The notes: generated by a model not told the origin, from the letters alone. 64,000 nt of DNA from Leptospira idonii (GCF_004770995.1 NZ_RQHW01000078.1:62001-126000); one strand, 5' to 3'; counted from the first letter of the stretch, positions 53,642 through 63,791 are shown. Made by a program: numbers and translations.

Positions 53642-55156
53642 ATGGCAGAACGTAATACGGAAAGGCTCGATTATTTTTTAGTTTTCTCGGTTTTCATCGT
53701 GGCATTGGCGGGAGTACTTACACTCTATACCCAGGAAGCTAACGCAGCGGATGCATTGGGAAGATGGTACAAACAGTTCGCATTCGTATTTATCGGATTG
53801 ATAGGAATGTGGTTCATGTCCAGAATCAACTATCAGTTGATCGGTTCCTATGCACTTTTTATCTATTTGTTTTCCATCCTTCTGTTGATCTTAACTCTGA
53901 TCCCTGGAATCGGATACCTTCCCTCCGGAAGGGGAGCTAGATCCTGGTTGAAACTGGGTCCGATCACCTTACAAGCTTCCGAATTTTCCAAATTGGCCAC
54001 AGTGATTCTTTTGGGACAATACTTGGTTCTTCGGGAAAAGGAAATGCACAAGATCACGGTTCTCATCGTTCCGTTTATCATTTGTTTGGTTCCGATGCTT
54101 TTCATCATACTGCAGCCCGACTTCGGAACAGCGGTATCCTTTCTTCCAATGCTTTTCACCATGCTCTTTTTGGGAGGAGCGGATATTCTGCACGTAGGCT
54201 CCCTTTTAACTTTCGGGGGAATTTCCCTGATGGTTCCGATGTATCTGGCATATTCTCGTTTAACATTAGTTCAACCTATGATCGACCTTCTCCGCAAGGA
54301 AAACAAGTTGGAACTTGCTTCCTTAGTCACTCAAGTGCAGGGAAAAATTTGGCCGATCTTGGACGGGAAAAAAATTCCAGGTTCGGAGCTGGCAGGATTC
54401 AGCAATCCCAAAAACATACAGATGATCAAAGAAGCAGCCGATGTAGTAAGAGACGAATTCGGCAGCATAGGATTTAAAATTTTATCCAACGAAGCTTTCA
54501 TGATCGGATTCGGAGTGATGTTGTCCCTCATCAGTTTGGGGATGATCTTCGTTCGAATCGCAAGAGGTTCCAAACACCTCAGAAATTATTATATTACGAT
54601 CGGAATCTTAGGTCTTTCCATCTTGTCCGCAGTGGCAGTTCATAAATCCATTCCCTTCCGAGAAAACCAGGTCATTCGTCTAACAGCGTTTCTAAATCCG
54701 GATCAATTCAAACAAGGAGCGGGCTATCAATTGCGTGCTTCCAAACCTGCGGTAGGTTCCGGTAAAATATTCGGAAAAGGTTTTTTCCACGGAGAGATGA
54801 CGGAAGGAAGAGTTCCTCACGTACCTGAAGCGGGAACGGACTTTATCTTCGCCTCTTGGGCGGAACAAACAGGTTTTTTCGGAAGTGTCCTTCTTCTATT
54901 CTTTCTCATGTCCATTCCTCTCAGAGGACTACAGATCAGTTTTGAAAGTAAGGATAGGTTCGGCTCCCTTCTCGCTGCAGGGATCGTAGCCATGATTTTC
55001 TTTCACATTGCCATCAATGTAGGGATCGTTATCGGGCTTCTCCCAGTAACAGGTGTTCCACTTACTTTTATGAGTTACGGAGGTTCCCACTTGGTGATGG
55101 CGATGACGGCAGTAGGGATCATTCTTTCTATCAAAAAACGTAAGTTCGCCAACTAA
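53642..55156 (+). CDS. rodA: Peptidoglycan glycosyltransferase RodA (SEDS family) with large insertion
   Basis: The protein of about 504 residues has the SEDS pattern: [59 protein letters not shown], the conserved [40 protein letters not shown] and [20 protein letters not shown]. The normal length is 370-420. Here about 85-100 extra residues (roughly 205-295, with [20 protein letters not shown]) lie between membrane segments in the middle of the protein. It polymerises glycan strands for elongation with MrdA. The ATG at 53642 lies one base after the mrdA stop. Confidence 0.93.
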   Translation: MAERNTERLDYFLVFSVFIVALAGVLTLYTQEANAADALGRWYKQFAFVFIGLIGMWFMSRINYQLIGSYALFIYLFSILLLILTLIPGIGYLPSGRGARSWLKLGPITLQASEFSKLATVILLGQYLVLREKEMHKITVLIVPFIICLVPMLFIILQPDFGTAVSFLPMLFTMLFLGGADILHVGSLLTFGGISLMVPMYLAYSRLTLVQPMIDLLRKENKLELASLVTQVQGKIWPILDGKKIPGSELAGFSNPKNIQMIKEAADVVRDEFGSIGFKILSNEAFMIGFGVMLSLISLGMIFVRIARGSKHLRNYYITIGILGLSILSAVAVHKSIPFRENQVIRLTAFLNPDQFKQGAGYQLRASKPAVGSGKIFGKGFFHGEMTEGRVPHVPEAGTDFIFASWAEQTGFFGSVLLLFFLMSIPLRGLQISFESKDRFGSLLAAGIVAMIFFHIAINVGIVIGLLPVTGVPLTFMSYGGSHLVMAMTAVGIILSIKKRKFAN

Positions 55157-55161
55157 TTCGA

Positions 55162-55947
55162 ATGAGTATCAAATCGAAAAAGATTCTCGCAAGCGACGAC
55201 TTCTTCACGGAAAAAGTCAGACTGGAAGCCGAATTTATCGATTTTGAGAAAAAGATATTAGAAGCGAACGAACATCTAGTAAATATAGAAGAGAGCTTAC
55301 AGAAGATGTTGGCTCTCTCCGAAGAGAACCAAACCGTTTACTTTTTACAAAGAGTCAAAAAACTCCATGTTGCCTTTCATACTCTACGCCACCACAAAGG
55401 GTACAACAAAGAAGATTTCGATCCGATCTACCATGTATTGAATAAGATCGTAAACGAAGATAAAATCGAATTCTTAGATTCCGCTCTTAAAAACAGAATC
55501 GCAAAAGTAGCAAGAACCCTTTCCGTTTCCGAAGACAAACCTTCCAGGTCCAAACAGGAAGATCTTTCCGGTAAAGACGTTTTCACCTCGTTTGTGTTAG
55601 AAGGCACTCACTTCTTAGTTCCTAAACTTCCTCACCGCATTCTGAAAAACATTCCCGCATTCAAATCCAAAATGATGATCAAAAAGAAAGTGGTGCCTTT
55701 GTTTCCCGGACCTGGGTTCGTTCTTTCTGAAGACAGTCCGAAAGAAAACAAAAAGAAAGTTTTGGTTTTAAAATTGGATTCTACAAGAGAAGAAGGATTT
55801 TATTTCGATCGTCTGGAAGAAGATTGGGCGATTTCCAAAGAATCCATTCTATCCCTTCTCAAGGAAGAAAAGACGAACGGAAAAATTATGGGTAAAATCA
55901 GAAGGAAAGGGATCCATTACCACCTAATTCGCGTTGGCGGCAAATAA
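55162..55947 (+). CDS. Unknown protein, last gene of the mre operon
   Basis: The 261-residue protein is soluble, with an N-terminal coiled coil (EKVRLEAEFIDFEKKILEAN) and a C-terminal domain (LPHRILKNIPAFKSKMMIKK, then VLVLKLDSTREEGFYFDRLE). No signal or membrane segment. It starts five bases after rodA, so it belongs to the cell-shape operon and may work with the elongasome; that is context only. No family recognised. Confidence 0.65.
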   Translation: MSIKSKKILASDDFFTEKVRLEAEFIDFEKKILEANEHLVNIEESLQKMLALSEENQTVYFLQRVKKLHVAFHTLRHHKGYNKEDFDPIYHVLNKIVNEDKIEFLDSALKNRIAKVARTLSVSEDKPSRSKQEDLSGKDVFTSFVLEGTHFLVPKLPHRILKNIPAFKSKMMIKKKVVPLFPGPGFVLSEDSPKENKKKVLVLKLDSTREEGFYFDRLEEDWAISKESILSLLKEEKTNGKIMGKIRRKGIHYHLIRVGGK

Positions 55948-55951
55948 ATTC

Positions 55952-56878
55952 TTAATTCAAAATCCCTAAACTTGTTTTTTTATCCTGCTCCAGTTGTTTT
56001 TTCAAAGACTCGATTCCATCGAACTTCACTTCATCCCTGATTTTCTGCACCAACTGAATTTGAACGGTTTGACCGTATAAATCTTCCGAAAAATCGAATA
56101 AGTTCACTTCCACATGAAGTTTCTCTCCGTCGAAGGTAGGATTTTTTCCAACATTCACCATCGACTTAAATTTACGAGAACCTACAATCGTATAACAAGA
56201 ATAAACACCGATAGCAGGAAGAAGCCTTTCTTCAGGGATCGATAAATTGGCGGTAGGGAAACCGATGGTTCTTCCTCTTTTCGCTCCGTCGGTCACTACA
56301 CCTTCCAAATGATACAATCTTCCCAAAAGACGGTTGGCTCTGTCGATTTCTCCCGATTCCAAAAACTTACGAATCTGGGAGCTGGAAATTTTTTCTTCTC
56401 CTTCGGAGACTGCATCCTTTTGTTCCACATCGTATCCGAATTTTGAGGAGTTATCCTGCAGAAGTTGAAAGTCTCCCCTTCTCCCCGCTCCGAAAAAATG
56501 ATTATAACCTATAACGATGTGTTTGGCATTTAACCCTTGTATAATGATTTTTTCCAGAAAATCTTCCGCACTCATTCTGGACAATGCTTCCGTGAACTCT
56601 AAAACGATGAGATAGTCGATTCCGAATTCTTCGATTAACTTTTGTTTCTCTACCTGAGTCGTTAGGTATTTGAAGTTTTGTTTTTTTCCAAGCACTACGG
56701 AAGGATTGGGAAAATAGGTTACCACCACGGAAGGGATGCCTTTTTGTTTGGCGACCTCTACCGTACGATCCAAGAGGGTTCTATGTCCCAAATGAATCCC
56801 ATCGAAATTCCCCAAGGTTAAAGAAGAACCGGACGGAAAGGTTTCATGGAATGAGCTTGTGGAATTAATTATTTTCAA
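55952..56878 (-). CDS. ribF: Bifunctional riboflavin kinase / FAD synthetase RibF
   Basis: The protein of about 308 residues has the FAD synthetase nucleotidyltransferase domain first (SSLTLGNFDGIHLGHRTLLD, HIVIGYNHFFGAGRRGDFQL) and the flavokinase domain second (GRLYHLEGVVTDGAKRGRTI, GFPTANLSIPEERLLPAIGV). It phosphorylates riboflavin to FMN and adenylates FMN to FAD. The TTG at 56878 gives MKIINSTSSF, which aligns with known RibF N-termini; the upstream ATG at 56923 would add 15 residues and overlap the divergent gene. Alone in its transcript. Confidence 0.92.
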   Translation of the reverse strand: MKIINSTSSFHETFPSGSSLTLGNFDGIHLGHRTLLDRTVEVAKQKGIPSVVVTYFPNPSVVLGKKQNFKYLTTQVEKQKLIEEFGIDYLIVLEFTEALSRMSAEDFLEKIIIQGLNAKHIVIGYNHFFGAGRRGDFQLLQDNSSKFGYDVEQKDAVSEGEEKISSSQIRKFLESGEIDRANRLLGRLYHLEGVVTDGAKRGRTIGFPTANLSIPEERLLPAIGVYSCYTIVGSRKFKSMVNVGKNPTFDGEKLHVEVNLFDFSEDLYGQTVQIQLVQKIRDEVKFDGIESLKKQLEQDKKTSLGILN

Positions 56879-56923
56879 GGTATGATGGGAATACTTTTCC
56901 GATAGAAAAATAAGGTGCTGCAA

Positions 56924-57484
56924 TTGAAACTAAAGTCCATTCTTCTTACGGCAATCTTTTTCTCATTTCTCTTTCCTTGGATGGAAATTTCAACGGAAGC
57001 CCCGAACATTCCAGTGAAAGAGTTCACCATTGAAGAAGGGCTTCTTCCGGAAGACAGTGCCAGTTTCCCTGAACTCAAAACCTGGGCCATCTATCAGTTT
57101 TATGAATTGGAACCGGATGGGGCGGACTTAGGAATCCAAGATTATATTTGTAGAATGATTCCAGAAACCGGTTTGCGTTTTCTATTAGAGAAGAATCCTA
57201 AAAACTCATCCACTGTGTTTCTTTATCTGGATCTCACTCGTTATGTCCCAAGAAAAGAAGCCAGATTCAAATCGAGAAAGCTGGAAATCAAAGTGAATGG
57301 AAGGATGAAAACGGAAGTTTACATCAGCAAAAATAGAAATTTTAAGAACCCTGTGGAGATTTCTTTAGAACCGTTCGAATTTCCGGATGGGAAAATCTAT
57401 GTAGAACTCACTCCTAGCAAAAATGAGTCGGGAAGATTTTGGGGAATCTGGGATGCGTTTATTTTGGAGAATCGGTTGAGATGA
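56924..57484 (+). CDS. Unknown secreted or anchored protein
   Basis: The 186-residue protein begins with an N-terminal hydrophobic stretch (MKLKSILLTAIFFSFLFPWM) and a mature part with beta-like strands (SSTVFLYLDLTRYVPRKEAR, LEIKVNGRMKTEVYISKNRN, DGKIYVELTPSKNESGRFWG). The TTG at 56924, eight bases after AAGG, is preferred to GTG at 56915. It is divergent from ribF and convergent with the STAS gene. No family recognised. Confidence 0.6.
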   Translation: MKLKSILLTAIFFSFLFPWMEISTEAPNIPVKEFTIEEGLLPEDSASFPELKTWAIYQFYELEPDGADLGIQDYICRMIPETGLRFLLEKNPKNSSTVFLYLDLTRYVPRKEARFKSRKLEIKVNGRMKTEVYISKNRNFKNPVEISLEPFEFPDGKIYVELTPSKNESGRFWGIWDAFILENRLR

Positions 57485-57829
57485 TTAAACTGCGTATTTT
57501 TCGCGGTATTCGTCTTCACTGATGGTTTGGAAATAACTAGTTAACCCGGCAACTTTAAACACTTTCTCGATCGCAGGCTTCATATTGGCAATAGAGAAGC
57601 GACCTTTCAACTCCTGGACATAATTCAGTTGTTTGATCAGCATTCCGATTCCGGAAGAATCGATGTAGTTGAGTTTTTCCAAATTCACCACCACATGCAG
57701 ATTTTCCGTTTGGATTTGAGGAATATTGGCTTCGAGAAAGTTCTTAAAGTCCAGGGAAGTGTAAATATCCAAACTTCCAGCAATGCTGATAACGTGGGCA
57801 TCTGCATTTTTCTTCAAATTGATTTCCAT
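57485..57829 (-). CDS. STAS-domain anti-sigma factor antagonist
   Basis: The 114-residue protein is one STAS domain: MEINLKKNADAHVISIAGSL, DIYTSLDFKNFLEANIPQIQ and VVNLEKLNYIDSSGIGMLIK, where Ser in DSSGIG is the phosphorylation site of SpoIIAA/RsbV-type proteins. GGGAG about nine bases upstream supports the ATG at 57829; an upstream extension to 57904 does not look coding. It could be a target of the SpoIIE phosphatases in this window (20034 and 38993). The Leptospira lineage holds many such domains, so a specific partner cannot be named. Confidence 0.88.
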   Translation of the reverse strand: MEINLKKNADAHVISIAGSLDIYTSLDFKNFLEANIPQIQTENLHVVVNLEKLNYIDSSGIGMLIKQLNYVQELKGRFSIANMKPAIEKVFKVAGLTSYFQTISEDEYREKYAV

Positions 57830-57951
57830 GTGGGGGCTCTCCCTACAAGGTTTTGGTTGGTGATTTTTATTCAACCTTATTTTTGAACAAATTAATGATT
57901 TCATTTCAAAAGTCGAAAATAGATATAGAGACTAGAAACTCGGGAGTTCGT

Positions 57952-58677
57952 ATGCGCATTCTATACGCAATCATCATTTTACTCGTCGGCACAATGGGGC
58001 TTTTCGCCGCCGATGAAAACAATCAAAAGAACGTCAGCCAATCTGACGCATTCAAATTGAATCCGGACGGAAGCATTGCCCTCATTCCCTACAATGCAAA
58101 ACAACAAGAACGTATGGATAAACTCGCCAAAGAAGTCGACGGATACCATGCGCAAATCAATGAAAAATTGAAATTTCTTAACTATGAAAAAAAGGTAAAA
58201 GATTCCCGTTACGGACAAGTCGGTTATGCGAGAGAAATCAAACTTCCTTATGAACCTAACTATGTTCAACACAGCCGCTACGTTATGAAACTGAAAGGCG
58301 GCGGCGGTGCGGAAGGAGGAGGATTCTCTTTGGACGAAATCAGCTTCTGGACCAGAAAATCCCTTACTTCCAAAAATAAGGAGCCTGTCACTACTTACCG
58401 CGACTTGAAAAACTCTGTTGCAGGAGGAGGAGTGAAAGGATTGGTACTTTCCGTACGGACTGTAACGATTGCGGATGACAATACCAACACTTATGAATTG
58501 GAAAAGATCGCCTCTCCTTGGGAAAGACTTCGTTTAGCAAGCGCATACAGAGACAGATTGATCGAAGTTTTGAGAACCATCGACCGCTACATTATGGCGA
58601 AAGGAAAATTGGAAGCTACGGAAATAGGCGAATCCATTTTGGAAGTCAGCATCGGCGGAGACTTTCAAGAACCGTAA
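57952..58677 (+). CDS. Periplasmic or surface protein, unknown
   Basis: From the ATG at 57952 (with CGGGAG six bases upstream) the protein has 241 residues, a signal peptide (MRILYAIIILLVGTMGLFAA), a helical segment (AKQQERMDKLAKEVDGYHAQ), a Gly-rich loop (KLKGGGGAEGGGFSLDEI), and an alpha-beta C-terminus (YRDRLIEVLRTIDRYIMAKG). The dense charge and coiled-coil start recall periplasmic flagellar sheath accessory proteins of spirochaetes, but I cannot name one. A DnaJ-like gene starts 15 bases downstream. Confidence 0.65.
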   Translation: MRILYAIIILLVGTMGLFAADENNQKNVSQSDAFKLNPDGSIALIPYNAKQQERMDKLAKEVDGYHAQINEKLKFLNYEKKVKDSRYGQVGYAREIKLPYEPNYVQHSRYVMKLKGGGGAEGGGFSLDEISFWTRKSLTSKNKEPVTTYRDLKNSVAGGGVKGLVLSVRTVTIADDNTNTYELEKIASPWERLRLASAYRDRLIEVLRTIDRYIMAKGKLEATEIGESILEVSIGGDFQEP

Positions 58678-58692
58678 AAAAGGCAAGGTGGT

Positions 58693-59388
58693 ATGAAAAA
58701 ACGCATTCCACCTTTTATTGACTATTACGAAGCATTAGAACTTCCTTACGGCGCGACTGCGGAAGCGATCAAATCGAACTTCCGCAAGTTGGCCAAAATA
58801 TTCCATCCGGACAATACTGAAACAGGTTCGGAGGAATCTTTCCTTAAAATTTTATCCGCCTATCAAGTATTAAGTACGGGCAAACGTTCCGTTTACGATG
58901 AAATTTATAAAAAAATCCAAGCTGCTCGTTTTTTAAAGGAACAAGTCAGTCTCTCTTCTCCCATCATACTTCCGCCTTCTCGCGTTAGTTTTTCTACGGG
59001 GATTTTAGATCTTGCGAAACGAGGTTTGATGAGAAAAGGATTTCGGACGAAAGACAGAAGAAAGGTAACCGGAATCAATTACGACATTATCATCCGCATC
59101 AAAGAGAGAGAAACATTCCGGAGAATCATCGCCACAATCCCCTTAACGGTTCGAATCGTTTGCAGGGATTGTATGGGAGGAAATCCTCACTGCCCTGCTT
59201 GCAACGGTGCGGGAAGTTATAAAAGTTCCCGCAATCTAAAGGTGGAATTCCCGCCTAGCACCCTTCAAAACAACAGACTGTTCGAATTCGATCTTTCCAA
59301 GTTCAGACCCGATTCGTTCACTCATTTCAAAAAGAAACTGCTGAAGGTGAAGCTCCAAATAGAGAAAAAAATAACCCTTGCGGTTTGA
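58693..59388 (+). CDS. DnaJ-domain protein with zinc-finger-like Cys cluster
   Basis: The 231-residue protein has an N-terminal J domain (IDYYEALELPYGATAEAIKS, NFRKLAKIFHPDNTETGSEE) with the HPD motif that stimulates DnaK. A central region follows, then a Cys cluster (VCRDCMGGNPHCPACNGAGS, four Cys) that is half of the usual DnaJ zinc finger, and a C-terminal beta segment. It is thus shorter than DnaJ and lacks the Gly/Phe linker; likely a specialised DnaK partner. It may be cotranscribed with the upstream secreted protein. Confidence 0.85.
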   Translation: MKKRIPPFIDYYEALELPYGATAEAIKSNFRKLAKIFHPDNTETGSEESFLKILSAYQVLSTGKRSVYDEIYKKIQAARFLKEQVSLSSPIILPPSRVSFSTGILDLAKRGLMRKGFRTKDRRKVTGINYDIIIRIKERETFRRIIATIPLTVRIVCRDCMGGNPHCPACNGAGSYKSSRNLKVEFPPSTLQNNRLFEFDLSKFRPDSFTHFKKKLLKVKLQIEKKITLAV

Positions 59389-59412
59389 AGGGGGAGAGAT
59401 AAGGAAGTAGGT

Positions 59413-60429
59413 ATGACATCCATCCCTCCTCTTCTTTCTTTTCAGCCCATCTATAAGGAAAAAATCTGGGGAGGGAGAAAATTAAAAACGGTTCTGGGCA
59501 GGGAAATCCCGGAAGGGAATATCGGAGAATCCTGGGAAATTTCAGACTACGGACAAGACGTCTCCCAAACATCTAACGTCGATTATAATCAATTATCTTT
59601 CAGAGAAATTTACAATAAACACACTCCTGAAATTTTAGGAGCCGCTTTTTCAAACCAACCCTTTCCTCTTCTTGTAAAAGTCATAGATGCTTCTGAAAAA
59701 CTTTCCGTCCAGGTTCATCCTGACGATTCCTATGCGGAAAAATACGATCCTAGCTCTGCAGGAAAAAAGGAATGTTGGCTGGTGGTATCCGCCGAACCCG
59801 GTGCGGAATTAGTAGTGGGTTTCGAAAAAGACTGCGACAAGGAAACTTACAAACATTTGGTGAATTCGAACCAAGCGGAGACGGTTTTAAAAAAATGGAA
59901 AGTGAAACCGGGGGATGTATTTCTATTGAATCCCGGAACCATCCATGCCATAGGAGCGGGAGTTTTACTTTTGGAAGTCCAACAGTCTTCCGATTCCACC
60001 TATAGAGTTTACGACTACGGAAGATTGGGCGACGACGGAAAACCGAGAGATCTTCATTTGGAAAAAGCCCTTGCCGTTTTGAATTTCAAAGCATCTAACG
60101 GAAGTGAGTTGCAACAAAAGGAACTCATCTCCTATTTTCCCTTCCCTCGTTATCTTCATACCTCCAATGATAAATTCAGGTTGGAATCCTGGATTTTGAA
60201 ACAAGCGCAATACATTCGCCTCTCTTCTCTTTCGGAACCGAATTCCTTCGGAATGATTCATGTCATCCAGGGAGAAGTCGTTTATGCGCAAGACAGGCTC
60301 GTCTTTAAAAAAGGGGACAGCTTTTTAGTGACCGCTTCCGGGTTTCAAAACGATACCGAAATTCTGGTTTCTCCCGATACGGAACTGGCTTTTATGGGTC
60401 CGGGTACGGATTGGGTGAAATGGAAATAA
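59413..60429 (+). CDS. manA: Mannose-6-phosphate isomerase, class I
   Basis: The 338-residue cupin protein has FQPIYKEKIWGGRKLKTVLG, EISDYGQDVS, KLSVQVHPDDSYAEKYDP (zinc-binding His), GKKECWLVVSAEPGAE (Glu), and FLLNPGTIHAIGAGVLLLEV with the later zinc His. It interconverts mannose-6-P and fructose-6-P, feeding GDP-mannose for surface sugars or allowing mannose use. The size is typical of the short bacterial class I form. 25 bases after the DnaJ-like gene. Confidence 0.92.
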   Translation: MTSIPPLLSFQPIYKEKIWGGRKLKTVLGREIPEGNIGESWEISDYGQDVSQTSNVDYNQLSFREIYNKHTPEILGAAFSNQPFPLLVKVIDASEKLSVQVHPDDSYAEKYDPSSAGKKECWLVVSAEPGAELVVGFEKDCDKETYKHLVNSNQAETVLKKWKVKPGDVFLLNPGTIHAIGAGVLLLEVQQSSDSTYRVYDYGRLGDDGKPRDLHLEKALAVLNFKASNGSELQQKELISYFPFPRYLHTSNDKFRLESWILKQAQYIRLSSLSEPNSFGMIHVIQGEVVYAQDRLVFKKGDSFLVTASGFQNDTEILVSPDTELAFMGPGTDWVKWK

Positions 60430-60507
60430 ATAACTGACTTAGTTCATTTATTTATCTTGCATACTGACTGAGAGTCATTTTATTTTGGCAGAATCGAGGA
60501 ATTTGCC

Positions 60508-61476
60508 ATGAAGATACTCATTACAGGTGCAACGGGAATGGTAGGAGCTGCCATTGCCAAAAAGCTGGCGTTAGCTGGGGAAGAAGTTACAATCCTTGCC
60601 CGTTCTCCCGAAAAAGCGAAAACACTATTCACAGAAACTCTGGACATCCGAAAAGGAGATGTTACGGACAAAGACAGTTTGGAACAAGCCGTCAAAGGCA
60701 AAGACATTGTGTATCATGCAGCAGGATTACCCGAACAGTGGTTTCGTGATCCTTCCATCTTCACCAAAACAAACGTAGACGGAACCAGAAACGTTTTAGA
60801 TGTAAGTCTGCGTTCCGGTGTAAAAAGAGTCGTTTATACCAGCACGATCGACGTATTCCAAGCAGAAGCAGGTCAGAAATACGACGAATCCATTTTAGAT
60901 CCCAATCCCAAAGGAACCTACTATGAAAGATCCAAACAAGAAGCGGATCGGATTGCGGTAGAATATCTGAACAAAGGATTGGACATAGTGTTCACTCATC
61001 CTTCCGGTGTTTTCGGAACGGGGCCTTCCTCTTCCCCCGGCACGAACGGGTTTATCAAGGATTTGATTTTGGGAAAAATTCCCATGTTATTACCGGGAGG
61101 GTTCCCGGTAGTATTTTCCGAAGACTGTGCTGACGGACATATACTCGCAGCAAAAAAAGCGAAAACAGGCGCCAGATATATATTGAGCGATACATATCTT
61201 TCTCTTTCCGACTTTGCAAAGTTAGTTTCTGAGATCAGGCCTTTGAAAAAAATTCCGAAGGTAATGCCTCTTGGATTGGCCAAAACGGTTTCCATCGTAG
61301 GAGAAGCGGTTTCATTTGTGATCGGAAAACCTCCCCTTCTCCCGAAAGGACAACTTCATTTTATGCAATGGCAGGCAATACCCGTTGCGGACAAAGCCAA
61401 AACGGAGTTAGGTTGGAAGCCGCTTCCTACGAAAGAAGCGGTCTCCCTAACCATAAAAAATTTGTTTCCTGAGTGA
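60508..61476 (+). CDS. Extended SDR, NAD(P)-dependent epimerase/dehydratase
   Basis: The 322-residue protein starts MKILITGATGMVGAAIAKKL (GXXGXXG), followed by VYTSTIDVFQ and GTYYERSKQEADRIAVEYLN, the Ser/Thr and the Tyr-x-x-x-Lys catalytic pair of extended SDRs. C-terminal features (KLVSEIRPLKKIPKVMPLGL) resemble the 3-beta-HSD/dihydroflavonol-reductase-like group. The substrate is probably a nucleotide sugar, steroid-like or polyketide-like compound. Its last base adjoins the convergent pirin gene. Confidence 0.88.
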   Translation: MKILITGATGMVGAAIAKKLALAGEEVTILARSPEKAKTLFTETLDIRKGDVTDKDSLEQAVKGKDIVYHAAGLPEQWFRDPSIFTKTNVDGTRNVLDVSLRSGVKRVVYTSTIDVFQAEAGQKYDESILDPNPKGTYYERSKQEADRIAVEYLNKGLDIVFTHPSGVFGTGPSSSPGTNGFIKDLILGKIPMLLPGGFPVVFSEDCADGHILAAKKAKTGARYILSDTYLSLSDFAKLVSEIRPLKKIPKVMPLGLAKTVSIVGEAVSFVIGKPPLLPKGQLHFMQWQAIPVADKAKTELGWKPLPTKEAVSLTIKNLFPE

Positions 61477-62346
61477 CTAGTGAGGGGGAGGGGGAAGAGG
61501 AATCCTTTCCGTTTCTCCCGGAACCTTTGCGAACAGATCATTTTCCCAATCTGATTTCGCTTTTTCGATTCTCTCTTGGCTCGTAGAAACGAAATTCCAC
61601 CAAAGATTTCTTTTTTCTTCGAGAGGTTCTCCTCCCAAAAGCATCAAACGAGAGTTTTGTGTCGCTTGAAAGCGGACTTTTTCTCCCTTAGGGAAGATCG
61701 CCATCTTTCCCACATCCAGATCTTCTCCTGCGACACGAACGGAACCTCTCGCTACATAAAGCCCCGCTTCTTGTTTTTCGGAAAGATCCCAAACCACTTC
61801 TCCTGCGGAAGGTTTCGCTTCTATATCCGCATAAAACAAAGGAGAGTGAACATGTGCTTTGGATTTTAATCCTAAAAACTCACCGCCTAATAAACGAAAG
61901 ATAATTCCCTCTTGTTCATAAATAGGTATTTCCGCTTGAGAAAGATGTTGGAAAGAAGGATCGATTTCTTCCTTATCCTTAGGAAGTGCTACCCAAGTCT
62001 GCAAACCTTCTATGATTTTATATTCAGGATCTAGTAAAGAACGTTCACTGTGAACGATTCCGGAGCCTGCAGTCATCCAATTCGTTTCAAAAGGTCGAAT
62101 GGGTTGTTCTACTCCCAAACTGTCCTTATGATTGATGACTCCGTCGTATAAAAATGTGATCGTTGAAAGCCCGATATGAGGGTGGGGTCGAACGGAAAGT
62201 TCTTTCCCTGTTACGACAGGAACAGGTCCGAAGTGGTCGAAAAACACGAAAGGGCCAACGAACCGTTTTTCCATCGCAGGTAAAATGCGTCGGACTGTGA
62301 AATTGTCGCCTAGATCTTTTACATGGCCTTTTAAGATGATTGTCAT
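61477..62346 (-). CDS. Pirin-family protein
   Basis: The 289-residue bicupin has [20 protein letters not shown] and [18 protein letters not shown], which include the metal ligands (His, His, His, Glu) of the N-terminal cupin. [12 protein letters not shown] and the C-terminal cupin ([20 protein letters not shown]) fit pirin. Pirins bind Fe and some break down quercetin or alter transcription factors; in most bacteria the role is unknown. The start overlaps the upstream propeller protein gene by four bases. Confidence 0.92.
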   Translation of the reverse strand: MTIILKGHVKDLGDNFTVRRILPAMEKRFVGPFVFFDHFGPVPVVTGKELSVRPHPHIGLSTITFLYDGVINHKDSLGVEQPIRPFETNWMTAGSGIVHSERSLLDPEYKIIEGLQTWVALPKDKEEIDPSFQHLSQAEIPIYEQEGIIFRLLGGEFLGLKSKAHVHSPLFYADIEAKPSAGEVVWDLSEKQEAGLYVARGSVRVAGEDLDVGKMAIFPKGEKVRFQATQNSRLMLLGGEPLEEKRNLWWNFVSTSQERIEKAKSDWENDLFAKVPGETERIPLPPPPH

Positions 62347-63431
62347 TTCTTCTTAGACCCCTTTCCTACAGGTTTTGTTTTACGAGAAACTAACTTGGAT
62401 TTGCTTTTTTTAGAAGGAGTTTTCCCTTTTACCGCTTTTGTTTTCGGAGCAGGCAATGTTTCTTCTTCCACCTTTCCTACAAAAAGGCCGATCGCTTCCC
62501 TTCCTTTGCTCCAATGCGCCGCACTACGTGCGTTAAAGTACAATATGAACACTTTTTCGGATTCGGAATATTTCACATCGCAGGAATATACATGACTTGC
62601 CTTCCAGCCTTTCGCAGTAGGACCTAAGATAGGAGTATCATTGATCCGATCCCAACGAAGCCCGTCTTCACTCTGCAAAAATAAAACCGCAGAACAGGAT
62701 TCCTTACGAACCTGATTCCAAAAGATTCCCGTTTGAAATCCTAGAAAACGATCCCTCCAAGGAACGACTTTGATGGATCCTGCAGCCAAATTACAAAAAG
62801 GATCCTGAGCATTAGGAGCAAAAATCGGCTGGGAAAAAATATGAAACGGCCCTGTAGGGGAACTGCTTTCCGCTACGCTGATGTATTTAGGTTCGCAGAA
62901 ACCGCAGTCTTTTACATATTCCAAAGAGGAAGAATAATATAGTCTGTATTTTGATCCCATTTTCACCAAACAAGGATTACTAACGGAAGAACCCCATTCC
63001 TGGTTTTTATGAAATTCCGCAGAAGGTTTCAAAACGGTTTTCGGTTCGGACCAAGTTTTCAGATCTTTACTTGTACGAACTTGAATTTCCGATTCCCATT
63101 TGGATTTCTTCCACCAAGCAAACAATAGGTGAAACGGCTTATATTTTTCGTAATAGAGATAATAGGTTCCCAATTCTTGATAGATAAACGGTCGCATCGC
63201 ATGTTTCAAAATCGATTTGGGTTTGGACCATTCGATTCCGTTTTCGGAAGTATAATGCAGGATGCCGAAGAGATTGTGAGCGAACAGATGCCATTTATGA
63301 TCGATGGTGTTTTCCGGAAAAAGAAAACTGGGGTCGGATAAAATCGGGGAAGAAAGACCGGGTTTGAGAATAGGGTCGTCTTGGTAGAGTTTCCAATAAA
63401 GATTCGTTTTAGGGGATTGAGTTTTAGGCAT
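62343..63431 (-). CDS. GH43/GH32-like five-bladed beta-propeller protein with basic tail
   Basis: The 362-residue protein has repeats typical of GH43-like propellers: [80 protein letters not shown] and [20 protein letters not shown]. No signal peptide is present, so it works inside the cell or is not exported by Sec. Typical GH43 catalytic acids are not certain. The last 40 residues are Lys/Ser/Thr/Pro-rich ([20 protein letters not shown]), an uncommon basic tail that could bind nucleic acid or polyanions. Coupled to pirin by overlap. Confidence 0.7.
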   Translation of the reverse strand: MPKTQSPKTNLYWKLYQDDPILKPGLSSPILSDPSFLFPENTIDHKWHLFAHNLFGILHYTSENGIEWSKPKSILKHAMRPFIYQELGTYYLYYEKYKPFHLLFAWWKKSKWESEIQVRTSKDLKTWSEPKTVLKPSAEFHKNQEWGSSVSNPCLVKMGSKYRLYYSSSLEYVKDCGFCEPKYISVAESSSPTGPFHIFSQPIFAPNAQDPFCNLAAGSIKVVPWRDRFLGFQTGIFWNQVRKESCSAVLFLQSEDGLRWDRINDTPILGPTAKGWKASHVYSCDVKYSESEKVFILYFNARSAAHWSKGREAIGLFVGKVEEETLPAPKTKAVKGKTPSKKSKSKLVSRKTKPVGKGSKKK

Positions 63432-63497
63432 GGGGAAATGGCAACCTATCGATTAATGAAAGGTCTACTTTGATGAGACTTAAATTTAATTATATTA

Positions 63498-63791
63498 CTA
63501 TAGTTTTGGAGGTACATATGCACATTCAATATCAAATTCTTTGATATTGAGATCCAATTGGTTGCATATACACACAAAACGATTTCGATCAATGACTTTA
63601 TGTGGAAAATAAACCGAAACAGGAATTGGATAAGACCTATCAGGTATTAAAAGAGAAATCGTGAGATACTCCCCTTTAACGCCCGTTAATAATTCATAAT
63701 CTACAGAAAATTTTATACCTAAGTATTTACTAGTAAGTTTATCTTGTACTTTCTTGTAGTCTAGCCAGCTAGGATGGTATTTTAATTTCAT
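63498..63791 (-). CDS. Unknown small protein
   Basis: The 97-residue protein (MKLKYHPSWLDYKKVQDKLT, then TGVKGEYLTISLLIPDRSYP and VICNQ-like residues) is mixed alpha-beta, without membrane or signal. Its ATG lies inside the end of the upstream gene, overlapping by 23 bases, so the two are cotranscribed. AT-rich coding suggests it belongs with an accessory set beyond the window. No family recognised. Confidence 0.6.
   Translation of the reverse strand: MKLKYHPSWLDYKKVQDKLTSKYLGIKFSVDYELLTGVKGEYLTISLLIPDRSYPIPVSVYFPHKVIDRNRFVCICNQLDLNIKEFDIECAYVPPKL

Noticed and set aside
57952..58677. Assignment of the secreted protein as a known flagellar coiling protein
   Set aside because: Only general similarity (signal peptide, charged helices); no specific motif I can name.
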